A DNA stretch of 64,000 bases from Umbelopsis ramanniana AG (GCF_025399195.1 NW_026252162.1:1-64000); one strand, 5' to 3'; shown: positions 48,941 through 61,171, counted from the first letter of the stretch. Numbers and translations are program-made. Notes: a model not told the origin generated them from the letters alone.

Positions 48941-49663
48941 TTAGGCGCTGAGAGCTTGACGGAAGTAAGTCTTAAGAGGACCCTTGGTAGAGAGGTACTT
49001 GACGTGGCAACCATCGTTTCTGATCTTGCCTTCGGCACGAGCAGCAACGAACTCCTCACGGGACAACTTGGTGAAACCCCAGTTCTTGGAGACAATGATC
49101 TTTTGTTGACCAGGGAACTTGTACTTGCAGCGTCTGAGAGCCTCGACGACAACAGCCTTGTTGTTGTCCTTGGAACGGACGGAGAAGATAATCTGTCCAA
49201 TGTTGACACGGGCAACGAGACCGTTGGGCTTACCGAAAGCACCACGCATACCGGTTTGCAATCTGAAGACAAAAAAAGAGTGTGAGCTCGGGTGGATACA
49301 TTGCTTCGCTCAGACATTGGAATTTAGGACTTACCTATCGGCACCAGCGCAAGACAACATCTTGTTGATACGGGTGACGTGGAAAGGATGGACACGGATA
49401 CGCATGTGGAAGGAGTCCTTACCGCTGGTCTTGGCCATATACTTGTTACAGCAAATACGACCAGCTTCAAGAGCTTCAGCGGAAAGCTGTTCATACTCGT
49501 TGGAAACGAGATGAATGCAGAGAGGGAAGTCGTCGACAGGAGCCTTCTTACGACCAAGATCGTAGATTCTTAGCTTGGCATCGGGGACACCACGGCAGAA
49601 TCTGCTCTTGGGGTAGGGCTTGTTCTTGCAGTAACGATAACACCTTGCTGGACGGCGACCCAT
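48941..49663 (-). CDS. RPL10: 60S ribosomal protein L10 (uL16)
   Basis: Large-subunit protein near the peptidyl-transferase centre and the last major protein loaded in the cytoplasm. Two exons (49335-49663, 48941-49262; minus strand) give 216 residues. The start [20 protein letters not shown], the middle [19 protein letters not shown] and the P-site loop region [17 protein letters not shown] are nearly invariant in eukaryotes. CTTCTAG, six bases before the ATG, looks like the acceptor of a 5'-UTR intron, with a possible donor AAG|GTATGC near 49900. Strong codon bias. Confidence 0.97.
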
Positions 49664-51047
49664 TGCTGAACTAGAAGAAAAAAGTGCGGGAATGAGTTAG
49701 CCAAAGGGAACCTAAAAATACATGCGGCTGATTTATAATGTTGACCCAATGTCGATGATGGTGAATGTGCAGAAGCCGGTCAGTGTGATCGATCCATCCA
49801 TTCATCGGTGTGTTCATCCATTCGTCGATAGGTCGTTGCAATGTGAATCCATCTGGTATGGATGCTGTGATATCAATAATCATAATAACGGATGCATACC
49901 TTGATAAAAAGAGAAGGTTGTATCCGATGGCCTGGAGGTGCAATCAAATACGCCTGTGAGATGCCCTCGCAAAAATTGGCAGTCACGACCTGAAAAATTT
50001 GGGACCAATTGTTCGTTTTTTGTCCCTCTTGCCACGCTGTATCACCGACATTGGCCACTGATATTTCCCGCCCTCTACGTATAAATCGCCATATTGAATG
50101 GTGAATAGACATCTGCCATGACTTAAAATAAAACCGATGAGCTTGTAAAAGTTTGAATCGTCTCCCAAATTTTAATTGGAAAGGGCTCAATCAATTAATC
50201 ATGTTTTGGATTAGAGTTGCAATCGCTCTAAAGGATATTTTGTGTGGTTATACAGATTAGATTATCCAAAGTTGCTCTTCTCCAACATGAGCGTAAATGG
50301 CGCTAGTAAGAATAAAGATAATACTAAGAAGAATAAGAACCGATGACATGTTTCTTTCATTGAGGTACTGAGGGGCTTTGCTAGCTTCTGTGGTTGTTTT
50401 AACGTACAAGTCATCAATGAGGAGTCGTCAAAAATTGACAAGGATTACAAATTCCTTTCACCAAGCGATTTCACGTAATACGGTTGATCACTGATCATCA
50501 GACAGTGACAATTGAGGTCGTTCTGAGAACTTGGTTAATGGAATACAACTGACTCTTCTGCCACAGAAATTCATGTTGCAGGCTTTCCTGGCCGTGCCTA
50601 TGATGTATACAGGACAATTACTTTCTAAAGATTAAACTTTAACTGGAAAACTTCATTTTCTAGGCATTGTTCTATGATGATGCACATACGACCACCTTGT
50701 ATAACCCTAAAGTGATTCATGGATTTAGTCACCTTTGAGAGTTGGATTAGCCCAATGGCCGTGCTTTCGGTTTGAAACAGCGACAGAGCCACCACGATGA
50801 AAGCATGGCCAACCACCTAGGATAACTACTGACCAAAAGAGCAATGGCACGTTTGTAGATTAAAATCTGATGCACAGTCGCATCCAACCGATTTCATGTA
50901 AAGATAAACAACAGTGGGGTTTGGCCTATCAAAAGCGTTATTTCGGATGTATCGAGGACATGTCACATTTGGTACAACCTGAAAAAACTGGGGGAATTTA
51001 AGAACAATTGGCCCGCCTGCCCACCCTCCTCGGAATCTAACCCGATC
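49664..51047. other. Divergent intergenic region, RPL10 and ABC ATPase
   Basis: About 1.4 kb. The left ~240 bp probably contain the RPL10 5'-UTR intron. The rest has only short frames, none recognisable. Confidence 0.45.
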
Positions 51048-52784
51048 ATGCTGCTTGCTCGAGCATTCCGCCTTCCATATGGCCAGCGTCTGTTCTCGTC
51101 AACCTCATTGGCTTACAAGACCCTCATTCAGTTTGAAAATGCCAATATTCACCGGTTTGGAAATTTGAATCCTGCATTCAAGGATCTGTCCTGGCAACTC
51201 AAAGAAGGCGAACGTTGGGTCGTGGTTGGAGCGGTCAGTGCCGGCAAAACCACGTTTGCTGAAGTATGTAAAATCATTCAATTTGCTGTCTCTGTTCACC
51301 AGTCATACGTAATAATACCACCTTTCAATTTGCCAGACCGTGGCGGGTAAACATTTAATTCAGCCTCTGACTGCTGGACAATGGCAGTTCATCAGCAAGG
51401 ACAAGTCGCCTTATCCTTCCGATCACATCAAATTGGTTTCTTTTAGAGAGAACTCTTCTCTATTCAGTTATGGAAAGCACTATTATCAGGAACGATTCAA
51501 CTTTAGTGATCCTGAAAACGATATTACTCTTCGTGATTACCTATTGAAGGATCAAATTGGCGACGATGCAGCCATTGACAACGTCTCCAAGTTACTCAGC
51601 ATCGACCACATGCTCAATCTGTCTTTTATGAAACTTTCTAATGGTCAAACTCGACGCGCTCGTATTGCCCGAGCTTTGCTGACTAACCCAGAAATGTTGA
51701 TCTTGGACGAACCGCTCAGTAAGAAGTCGACCATGTGGGCCACGAATCGAAAGTAGAACAATTCATACTCATCTCTTCTACGTTGCCATTGCAGTGGGAC
51801 TGGACGTTGCCAACCGGTCAAAGATTTTGGATATCCTTGGTAACCTGTCGTCTCGCGTCCTGGTCGTGCTTAGACCGCAAGATGAACTGCCTGATTGGGC
51901 AACCAACGTGCTAGAGTTGGGAGACATGAAAATACAGTGGTCAGGAAAAGTAGACGAGTACAAGAAGAGAATTGCACAAGCTTCTGAAGAAAAGCAACAG
52001 GAAGACGACGATTACAAGCAAACCATACCCGAAGGCGGAGATCCTGTGGTTGAGCTTCGTGGTGTCAATGTATCGTATGGTGGACGAAAAATTATCAACG
52101 ACCTTCATTGGACTGTTCGCCAAGGTGAACGATGGGCTCTGCTAGGACCCAATGGTACGATATTTTTCTGTTAGAAAACATGCATACACTGAGGATGGAT
52201 AGCTAAACATGGGTATCCCGTTTACAGGATCTGGCAAAACGACACTTTTATCCCTGTTAACAGGTGACCATCCACAAGCTTACGCCAATGACATGTCGTT
52301 GTTTGGTAGAAAGAGGGGCAGTGGTGAATCCATTTGGGATATCAAACAGCGCATTGGTTTGGTCAGCCCGGAAATCCACTTGTATTTTAACCAACAGATG
52401 ACTGCTCTGATGGCGGCAGGTACCGGCTTTTTCGACGTGGTTGTTCCTCGAAAACTGTCTACAGAACAAGAGACGTCGGTTCGTCAAATATTTGATGAAT
52501 TTGATATGAAGGATCTGATGGACAGAAAGCTCATTGACATGTCGACGGGAGAACAGAGGATGGTTTTACTTGTCCGATCTTTGGTCAAGTCTCCGTCCTT
52601 GCTTATTTGGGATGAACCTTTTCAAGGCTTGGACGATAAGATGATCGGCCAAGTCACCAAGTGGCTTGAGAACCATATGCGCCCCGATCAAACTTTGATC
52701 ATCGTTACCCATCATGAGGAAGAAATTCCTCGCGCTGTCAACCAGCGCCATATCCTCCCTATGATTTCTGACAAGGTACAATAA
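51048..52784 (+). CDS. Soluble ABC ATPase with two nucleotide-binding domains (ModF / YDR061W-like)
   Basis: Four exons (51048-51263, 51337-51718, 51795-52154, 52228-52784) give 504 residues. Two ABC domains and no membrane helices. Domain 1: Walker A GAVSAGKTT, signature LSNGQTRRARIAR, Walker B MLILDEPL followed by GLDV. Domain 2: Walker A GPNGSGKTT, split by the third intron, signature MSTGEQRMVLLVR, Walker B LLIWDEPFQGLD, H-loop VTHHEEE. The N-terminus MLLARAFRLPYGQRLFSSTS is basic and Ser-rich, consistent with mitochondrial import. This matches the fungal YDR061W group, related to bacterial ModF. Its partners and substrate are unknown. The end is uncertain: a GT at the last codons could splice to 52850 and change the final residues. 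Confidence 0.88.
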
Positions 52785-53211
52785 AACTGACTGACCGATC
52801 AGCGTGTGTATGACGACTATAGAGGATGAAGTAGAAATTTGTTTGTTTTTCAACATGATAATGAACCATAGGCTCCTTTTAGTGAATTGCATGCAACAGC
52901 TCTAGCATCAGCGGCATAACATGCCCCCACGGTCGTCTGTGCATGAGATACTCTTGGCAAGTCAACTAGTCGAACCTCTCTTGGAATAGCTGTATATACA
53001 AGCAGGAAGTATGAATTTATTGACGTATGTTTTATCAATGTATACAAAGTGTGGGGAGGTGGAACATGGAATTTTTTTTTCAATGGCAGGAAACAAAACC
53101 AACAGCGTAGGTAAGGGTTGGGTTGGGGGTATGCTGTGGCGGAATCAAAAGTAAGGTGTAATGACGGCTAAAGGATAGTTTATACAAGTTTCAGTGCTCA
53201 AACATTCAATA
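52785..53211. other. Convergent 3' region, ABC ATPase and RING gene
   Basis: About 430 bp of 3' UTR sequence; nothing else seen. Confidence 0.4.
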
Positions 53212-54460
53212 TCACGCTCCAATAATACAATGGTTCTTACCAAATGTAGGGTATTGAGAGTACATGGCAGCGGCATGATAGCCACCATCGGCTTCCAATT
53301 CCGCTTGTTGCATTCGATAAGCCATTAATCGTCTTGCTCTCATTTGTCGCCGTGTCTGCCGTCGCAAGGCGTCGTCTTCGCTTTCAGGAGGAACCAGTCT
53401 GAACCAGGTTTTAAATCGTCGAAACCTTATGGTGGATGCAGCTATGGAGTGATTAAGAATGGAATCTGTGTCCGTTTGTTGTTGTGGTTGGGTGTGCTTT
53501 GTTGACGTATCTAAAAACAGAAACACATTCGGGTGGGTCAAATGATAAGGATGTACCCCGAAATGCCCCCAACCGACTAACTAACCTTGGCGTGCTTCGA
53601 ATGTTTGACTGTAGTCTGCCTTACAGGTGGGGCAAGCTATTTGTTCTACTTTTAGAGTATTGGCAAACCATGTATCCACGCATTCGGTATGAAAGGTGTG
53701 TCCACAAGGTAGTTTTCGATAAAAGTCTTGTGGCAGATATTCCTCTAGACAGATAGCACACATATCTCTCCATTCCAAAGTCGTTTCACTGCCGTTGCCT
53801 GAAAAGTGTGAAAATCGTTCTTGGGATGGCGTATTGGGCATGTCTGGGTTGTAAATCGATGATTTGCCTTCAGGCGTTATAATGGATTTTTCATCACTCG
53901 TACTGTCCATGTTGACAAGCGTCGTACCATCAACGTCTATACGTGATGAAGGACATATGCTATCGACCACCTCTTTATTTATAATAATGCTGGAAGTGTT
54001 CGGTTTTTGTGTGATGCTACGATTCAATACAGTCGGTTGTGATGTTTCTTCAACTGCTTGTTCAGTATCTTGGCTGGATGGACTGTGTCTTCGTCGATAC
54101 CAATTCAACACGAGATATCCAATCTGAAGATTCAAGTAAGAAGAATAAGCTTTTTATCGCAAGTCATTTTTTTTTTTTAAAAAAAAAAAACAGGATGTTG
54201 GTGCGTACCCAAAGACTGATAGCCAGCAGAAGTACGCCCAAGACTGCAAAAAATGCAATCATAGCGTTATTATTCGAAGTCCAAAATGTGTCGGGAATGG
54301 TGGTGTTGAAAGGAGGAGAAGGTTGAGAAGTATAATTTGTCGGGTTAGGTTTTTGAAGTGTTTCTATAATGTTTCCTGATGTAGGCGTAAGGGATGGCTC
54401 AGCTGGTGAGGCTCGTTTTTTCAGATCAATTTTATGTTGGACTTCAATACTGTTTGTCAT
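53212..54460 (-). CDS. Single-pass membrane RING-H2 E3 ubiquitin ligase
   Basis: Three exons (54209-54460, 53586-54123, 53212-53510; minus strand) give 362 residues. The N-terminal ~60 residues are polar and lumenal-type. One membrane helix (AMIAFFAVLGVLLLAISLW, continuing IGYLVLNW over the intron) ends in a basic YRRRH stop. After an acidic Ser/Thr-rich linker, a RING-H2 domain occupies about 206-251: CAICLEEY, LPCGHTFHTECVDTW, IACPTC, with all eight zinc ligands. The tail after the RING is basic (RRQTRRQMRARR). The architecture suggests an endomembrane ubiquitin ligase. No substrate can be named. Confidence 0.88.
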
Positions 54461-55146
54461 AGAGGTGTGGCTGTATGGTTGGTCATATTTAGTGTAGCTC
54501 TCCTGATTTGCAAGGATATCATGACCAACTGCGGGTGAAAAGCCTCGTAAGGGGACCCAGCTCTAAACACTATTGGTAATACTTACTAAAGGTGCCATTG
54601 ACTGGAGTGGAATCTCATACAATGTTGGCTGTTGAGAAATATAAACGAAAGGGACAAGAAAACATGCTGGGATGCCTTTTCATCTTTTTCAACACACAAA
54701 CTTGCCCCCCTTCGCCAATACAGTCAGCCCAATGTCATCATCATCACCCACACTTGATCGTAATGATTCAGACATCAAATAAAGAAAAACTCCTTCGCTT
54801 GCCCCTAACAGAAGCACCATTTCATCACCTCCTTTGCATTGGGATCAGGGAGCTGGTGTGCTTCATGGTTTAAGTTCAGGTTAACGGCCCTGCTTTTCAA
54901 TCAAAGTTCTACCTCTCACAACGACGGATGATATACGAGGCAGGTAAGACACAGTTTGCATTATGCGGAATAATAACAATCGAGGTAAGTCAAATATACT
55001 ACAAAGAAAGAAATGGTGAAATAATTTACATCCATCGTCCATTAAGAAAAAGAAAAAATTGCCAAGCCCGAAATTATCATATGGACAGACGTACTGTGAA
55101 GAGTAAGAGGGGTATATAGTTTACATGGTGGGAATATTGGTGGTGC
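54461..55146. other. Intergenic, RING gene to mitochondrial carrier
   Basis: About 690 bp with only short unrecognised frames. The left part must hold the RING-gene promoter and the right part the carrier 3' UTR. Confidence 0.4.
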
Positions 55147-56264
55147 TTATGTAGTGGTTAGCGAAGCGGATGGTGGAGTTGTACCGACGAAAGATGAATG
55201 CCAACGCTTCAGTTCCTCCAGCACCAGGAAGGTGACAATAGTATGAGGGCCAAGCCTAAGGAAGGCTGGAGTCCATCCTTTGAACAGAGCACGGACACCT
55301 TCGATTTTTGCAATATCCACTAAATGCTTGACCAAAGTCTGATGTCGATGCTTGTTTGCGCTCATTATTCTCGTTTTCACTACATCGAGCGGCGAACACA
55401 CGGTGGTAGCCACCAAACCCTGGAAACGTCATGTGAATTCAAGTGACGGCACGAAAATGATCTATAACCTTATTACTACTTACGGCAAAAATGCTCGCCT
55501 CCAAGTGGACCATAAATCCGTCCTTTAAATTCAACTGGTCCAGTAAAAATTGCTTAAATGCGTCGTAACTTGTCAGTTGAGAACATGTCATGAGAATCGC
55601 ACGGTTCATGTTGGGGCCGATGCCTCGAGCTAACACTCTGGGGTTTTCCTCACGACAGATTCGTATTAGTCCGTCGATAGCATTCCGATAATTTCGTCGC
55701 ATGGCCGGGGGCAGCTGACCATCATTCTGCATTCTGACGTTCACGACATCACTTGGGTTACCGAAAGCGCCTCCAAGTGCTCCCGCGGAAGTCGAACAAA
55801 AAAGCAATTGCCAGAACGTAGGCTCTAAAGGAAAATTCAATGTAAACAAAATTAAATTTCAAAATCGTCGCTTAATACCATGAGACATTAGGGGAGATAG
55901 CCAATTATGGCTTACCCACTCAAATCTCGAATAAATGACACTTACTCTCATCCTTGGCAACCCAAGCTTTGAACTGATCATATAGACCAAACCGGACGGT
56001 TGAATACGTTCCTTGTCTGAGTAAACTAGCCGACAAACCATTGTATACGCCAAGAATGCCCTCGTTGCGGACAATGTACACCATTGTCGTCAGCATTCCA
56101 GAAGCGCCAGACCCCTTGACGGTTTGTAATCTCACTTTAGTCAGGTCGAAAGGGTGGGATACCAGAGTGGCTACGCATGAGGCAGCCCCTCCGTACCAAA
56201 ATGGAGCTGCCTTATTGTGTTGACCTCTGCTTGTCGATATAGGCGAAACCACCGAAATGGTCAT
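55147..56264 (-). CDS. DIC1: Mitochondrial dicarboxylate-type carrier
   Basis: Inner-membrane exchanger of the SLC25 family. Three exons (55946-56264, 55484-55824, 55147-55419; minus strand) give 310 residues, the usual carrier length. The three repeats each show the signature: PFDLTKVRLQ, PSDVVNVRMQ and PLDVVKTRIM. The pieces YGGAASCVATLVSHP, LLRQGTYSTVRFGLYD and GNPSDVVNVRMQNDG are typical of the dicarboxylate (malate/succinate-phosphate) carriers. The ATG at 56264 (MTISVVSPIS) gives a short matrix-side N-terminus; an earlier frame start adds an unlikely Phe-rich stretch. The 192-bp divergent promoter is shared with the small mitochondrial protein gene. Family is certain, dicarboxylate specificity likely. 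Confidence 0.9.
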
Positions 56265-56456
56265 TTGTGGGGAAGCGAAGAGAAAGAGACTAAAGAAAAA
56301 GCCCAGCTCTTGACAGCTCTCCACAATTTTGCCGATAAAAAAAAATACATAAAAAAATCATAATATCCAGTCGGAGTTAGCCAGGATGACTCCCTCGGAA
56401 AGTCTCTGAAGGAAAAATTTCACTGCCAATCGAACCTCCCCCCGTGCTCACTCACC

Positions 56457-56732
56457 ATGCTGACTACCGTGGTTCGTCCATTCATTCGACCATGCCGTCC
56501 CAACTTCACGAGAACCTATGCTACTAGCTCAGGGAAAGAATTACCTTTCATATACCAATACGCTACCCCGCTGATGAAATGCACCGCCATTGCCATGGCC
56601 ACCAATCTGACACTTCAAGCACTTTTTAACACCTTGGAGTATGCAGACTATCGCAAAGGCATGGATGGAAAGATGCAAGAAATTGAGGAAAGACTAAGGA
56701 AATTGGAAGGCAAAAGTGGTCACTCCTATTAG
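56457..56732 (+). CDS. Small mitochondrial membrane protein, function unknown
   Basis: A single exon of 91 residues. The first ~25 residues (MLTTVVRPFIRPCRPNFTRT) are Arg-rich without acids, a good mitochondrial presequence. A hydrophobic stretch (KCTAIAMATNLTLQALF) at about 41-57 may span the membrane, and the C-terminus (KMQEIEERLRKLEGKSG) is a short coiled coil. I do not recognise the family; it resembles small inner-membrane assembly factors in layout only. Two facts support it as a gene: the compact frame with targeting signal, and its position head to head with a mitochondrial carrier and tail to tail with hexokinase 2, with only about 200 bp on each side. Confidence 0.7.
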   Translation: MLTTVVRPFIRPCRPNFTRTYATSSGKELPFIYQYATPLMKCTAIAMATNLTLQALFNTLEYADYRKGMDGKMQEIEERLRKLEGKSGHSY

Positions 56733-56936
56733 AATTGCCCAATTTGCATTTGACTGGCACCCCACCGAGTCCATATCCCTCACAATCTTTTTCATTGTTG
56801 TACATTTCGCGCTATTGAATAACATAATGCAATAAAATCTTATATTCACAAATCATTCAAGAAAAAATAATGATATCGTTTCTCATACTGGATGGTGTAC
56901 TATATAAATTCGCTATCATGAATGCATAACGATAGA

Positions 56937-58551
56937 TTAGCTGTTTCCTTTGGACACCTGCATAGCGATAACAGCAGCGCCTAAGCCTGAGCCATCATGG
57001 GATTGTGAGAACTTGATCTTCTGTTCAACGTCTTCTCCAAATAATTCCTTTAGCGCTTTCATCATATTATGTGAGAAGTGAGGATAGAACTCGAATACAG
57101 ATCCATCCACAGCTGCTGTACAGGCATCTTGTGGTAAGAGATTGCAATGGGTCATAACGGCAGCCACACCGGCAGCAGACAGGCGAGCAGCTCGAATGCC
57201 GACCAAACGACAGAGTGTCTTGACCATTTCACGATCCAAGAGGGTAGTGCTAGGAATACCTAAGACTGTCTCGAGGACATATTGAGTGTCGGCCAAATCC
57301 GAGGATGTGTCGATTTCGATAGCTGACATGTGAGAAGTCTCAAAGCTCCATTTCTTGTTCAGCTCGGGGGAAGACTTGCCGTTGAACAGTAATAGTTGAT
57401 CCACCAACCCCAAAGTCATGTTGCGAACAATCTCACCAAGGTACATGCCAGAAATCATTTTTTCATATATATGGGTACCGGGGTTGATGGATTCTCGATC
57501 CAATCTATTGTCATATATTGTCATGGGGAGGACTCTACGCTCTTCGTCAAACGCACCCCATTCCATGTTCACGACCATTTCATCAGAGGTGATATCGTCT
57601 TCCCATTTGGTGATGTTATCCATTTTTTCAAAATAGGCTATGAGCGTGTCAGTATAAGTGGAATGCACTGCGTTTATACAATTTGTACGTACCAGCATTC
57701 GTTCCAGTACCAAAAATGATACCCATGAAGGTGGTGGGGTCGCGATAAGCATGTGCCATGAGAGTTCCAACAGTATCATTTACAATCTGAAGTACAATTT
57801 ATCATGAGATGGTGGGTATACAATCGATTTTTAGACAAAACGTGGGATTTCTTTTTTAACTTACAGCAGCAACGTTGACTTTCATGTTCTTGCGGCGGAA
57901 GGAATCTTGAAGCATAAGACCAGGATCCTTACCGATAGCACCGGTACAACAATAGCCTTTAGTCCATTGCATTAAATTACCACGATTAATGGTTCTCAAG
58001 TTCACTGGAAATGAAAAAGTGAAACCAAGCTGTAGGGTCTCGCTGTAGCTATCGGTGTCAATTTCGGTCAAAAACATATCGACGCTGTCCGCAATAAAGT
58101 CACACAATTGTCGCATCTCGCCGACTTTCATTGCTTCTGGTACGATATATTTTTGTTGCTGGATTTCAACCTTGCCATTGCCTAAGAGATCTACTTTGCA
58201 AACACGTAGATTGGTTCCGCCGAGATCGATGGCCAAGTATGTTCCGCTCTCCATGCCTGTAGGTTTGCCAGTGACAAAAGAAGGAATCATAGCAACTATG
58301 GCAATGGAACTGTTAATCAATATGATGCGTGTCAATTATAAGCGTAGATATATACCTTTTGCTCCATGTCTCTCCAAACCCTTTTGCATCTCAAAAGTAA
58401 ACTGCTTCACGATACTACGTAATTTATCCGTGGTGATTTCGAATTCTTTCCCCAACTCCTTCAGAGCCTGCTTCTGTTCTTGACTACCATCAAATTCGTT
58501 AAGTTCTTGAAGGTTCAAAGACGAAACCTTTCGCGAAAGCCAAGCAGACAT
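56937..58551 (-). CDS. Hexokinase (second in the window)
   Basis: Four exons (58356-58551, 57865-58295, 57693-57786, 56937-57637; minus strand) give 473 residues. It keeps the full hexokinase set: AIDLGGTNLRVCKV, GFTFSFPVN, WTKGYCCTGAIGKD, catalytic Asp213 in IVNDTVGTL, IFGTGTNAAYFEK, NMEWGAF and DGSVFEFYP with DGSGLGAAVIA. Compared with the paralogue at 40738-42302 it has two extra introns and weaker codon bias, so lower expression is likely. The N-terminus (MSAWLSRKVSSLNLQELNEF) is unlike that of hexokinase 1 and could affect location. The two may split high- and low-sugar roles, which is inference. Confidence 0.96.
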
Positions 58552-58759
58552 ATTTTTTCGTCTAAAAAGAGGTGAGAAACAAAGAATATACAATAACCCT
58601 AGCTTGATTGATATCCGTTTTTTTTCATGTCTCAAAATCGGTTATTTGCCGAGAGTGGGATGGTTTTCATCGTTGTGACTGCCAAAATGCTTTAAAGCAC
58701 CTGCCTGAAAATGGAAAAAAAAAAGTCCTCCAGTAAACTGTGCGATCCATTTTGACCTG
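58552..58759. promoter_or_regulatory. Short bidirectional promoter, hexokinase 2 and CCCH gene
   Basis: Only 208 bp separate the two start codons, so both genes must use this interval, which includes both 5' UTRs. T-rich and A-rich stretches flank its centre; no TATA box is clear. Confidence 0.5.
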
Positions 58760-60536
58760 ATGTCAACCATTGAACGTTTATTCGCATCAGGGATACCTTC
58801 CATGGCCCAGTTGGCCCGCCAGAAAAAGGAGGGGAATATAGCAAAGGATGAAAATAAAAAATCTGATGATAGTTTCGTAAAAACTGTTCCAGAGCAGACC
58901 CAAGCTTCCGCTCTGCCGGAGCACTCCACCCCACTCAGACAATCCAAGGCACCACCGTCTAATGTCATGGAATCGACGCCCACTATGGTAGACAATCACT
59001 CCAAGAGTCACACTTTAGATATCACCATACCCATACAGGACCGTACGCTCCCTAACCAGATGTCAGCTTCAGCCGCAGGCAATGAGCAGCTGCCAGTAAA
59101 AGGATTCACTCAAAGTACTAGCCATGACAGAGCTAGCGGCCAGGCTGTTCAAGCTAGAAACAACAAGGCAAATAATTTCAATGGTGCAGAGGATTCTCGT
59201 AAAAAGAAGAAGAAGAACAAGGGCAAGGGAAAGGTATATGGTTGGAAATTCTGACCGATGATCACCGAGAGTATACATTAACATGATGTTTTCCATCAAC
59301 TTAGCAGCCCGCCAAAATCAAAATCAGCCGTCCTCATCCTCATCTTCACCCTCACCCTCATCCCGACTCCATGGATAGCTCTGCAGCTAAAGATTTTGAT
59401 GATTTCGATGCCTTGCTGAGAGCACATGAACAGCCAATTGTTACCACTCCAGTTCGGGACTCACACGGAGGACAATATCCTAATGCTCCACCTCAGGTAA
59501 GCCAGAGATATATTTTCAAGAAGGTCAGGCGAATGAACTAGAAAAGTGAATTGATGTGTTGTTATTTTATCATTTAGGACGAAAGCGAGGCCAATATTGA
59601 AGATGTTGCAGCAAAAAGTAAGTAAGGAAGATAGTCATTGCATGTCGGGATCCGTATATTAACAATTCCCTCATAGTTTTGGGAAGACGACCGAAACCAA
59701 AAAATGATCGACAAAAGCAAAAACGAAAGCACAATTCAGCAGAAGATGGCAGGTCAGAAATGAACAAGGATGGTCCGCGAAAAAAGCAAGCCGTCGAAAA
59801 AACACCATTTGTGCCTCGAGTAGTATGCAAGTTTTGGGAAGGCGGATACTGTTCCAATGTAAGTATCAAGGCACATCTTGTTCGATGCATACTGTTTCAA
59901 TCGGTGGGATCAAAGTTCTCATTCATCTCTTTCAACGAATTAGGGTGATAAATGTACATTTTTGCATGCGGGAGAACAAAAAGTGGTGTCCAACAAAGCT
60001 GATCCCAAAAATATTTTGTGTCGCCATTTTATTACTGGGTCTTGTCGGAAGGGAGATCTCTGCCCATTTTCTCATGTAGGTTTCTCTGACATATTGATCC
60101 CTTGCAGATATCGCTGTTACTAATTACAATTGTGTTTAATCAGAACACCAAGTTAGAGGCATGCAGACATTTTCATGTCAAGGGTATTTGCCTTACGGGT
60201 GAGGACTGTCCTTTTGCACACGAGGATGCCACTGCCGAGTCACTGGCTGCCATGAGGAACAAAAACACGCCTTGTCGATTTTACCACTTGAAAGGGTTCT
60301 GTACCTCCGGTGACGACTGTCTGTATTCTCACCAAAATCAATCTGACGATCGGCTGTCACAGCTCAAAGAGTCAGAGACATGTAAATACTTCCTTAGCGG
60401 CAATTGCCTTGCTGGTGACGAATGCCTTTTCTCCCACGATGTAAATAGCACCAGCGCGCCATCTGTGCCTGAGTATACCAAAGCAACATCTGTTCCTCAG
60501 CCAACCATGGCTAACTTCGAGCTGAAGCTAGAGTAA
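58760..60536 (+). CDS. Five-finger CCCH zinc-finger protein (ZC3H4/6/8 or Su(sable)-like)
   Basis: Six exons (58760-59233, 59305-59496, 59578-59617, 59677-59858, 59944-60075, 60144-60536) give 470 residues. The first ~280 are disordered, with a Lys run (RKKKKKNKGKGK), a His-Pro block (PHPHLHPHPHP) and an acidic DFDDFDALL motif. Five CCCH fingers follow at about 286-304, 322-340, 347-366, 384-403 and 420-438, with spacing C-x7/8-C-x5-C-x3-H (for example CKFWEGGYC with GDKCTFLH, split by an intron). The fourth, TPCRFYHLKGFC with GDDCLYSH, closely resembles the third finger of animal ZC3H4/6/8, which bind RNA and limit unproductive transcription. Five fingers also recall Yth1/CPSF30, but the long N-terminus does not. 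RNA binding is likely; exact orthology is open. Confidence 0.85.
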
Positions 60537-61171
60537 TAGATCCTTAGCAATCTTATTCCTGACGATAGACCTTTTATCAGTAGCAGTAAACAACACAAGC
60601 ATGTTACATTGAATAATTTAATGACTTTTCCCAATATAAAGTTCAGTAAAGGACTTTTTGAAACGATGGTGTAAAATAATAGTGTATGTGAAGCACTGAA
60701 GAGCACACATGAGGCATTTAGAGTCAAGAGTGTGCTTCGGTTGCTCATTAGAATATTACGGCCTTCAACTGTCATTCTGCTGGAAGCGCTGACTATCTGC
60801 TTTATAGAAAGAGATACATAGGTTCAAATCATACCATCATGTTACGTTTTACTTAATCCCATGTTGAGTGGTAGGTAATGCACTTCAGCTAAACATTATA
60901 TCGCAATTGCCCTCAAACACTAAAGCTCATTTTGGCGTATGACGCTCCATCATCGAGCTCGACTTTAGTAGTAGTCCGTGCGCAAATCCCAAACCATAAA
61001 CTTATTCGTTGAGCAGTTGCTAGAACTTGCATGATCTCATTGTTGTCGCGCGCTCAACCCCTCCCCTCACATTATACAGAAAGCCATAGTTTACAACTTT
61101 TGAAATTTGTATTTTGGTTTTAAAGCATGCTTACAACTATATGCTAATGCAATGGGATTGTATGCAACCGC
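60537..61171. other. Convergent 3' region, CCCH gene and RPS10
   Basis: About 635 bp. GGTTCAAATC at 60823-60832 resembles a tRNA T-loop, but no acceptor stem or A/B box arrangement fits around it. No gene seen. Confidence 0.4.

Noticed and set aside
60810-60850. Possible tRNA (GGTTCAAATC T-loop-like sequence)
   Set aside because: No acceptor stem, D-arm or anticodon arm can be built around it.
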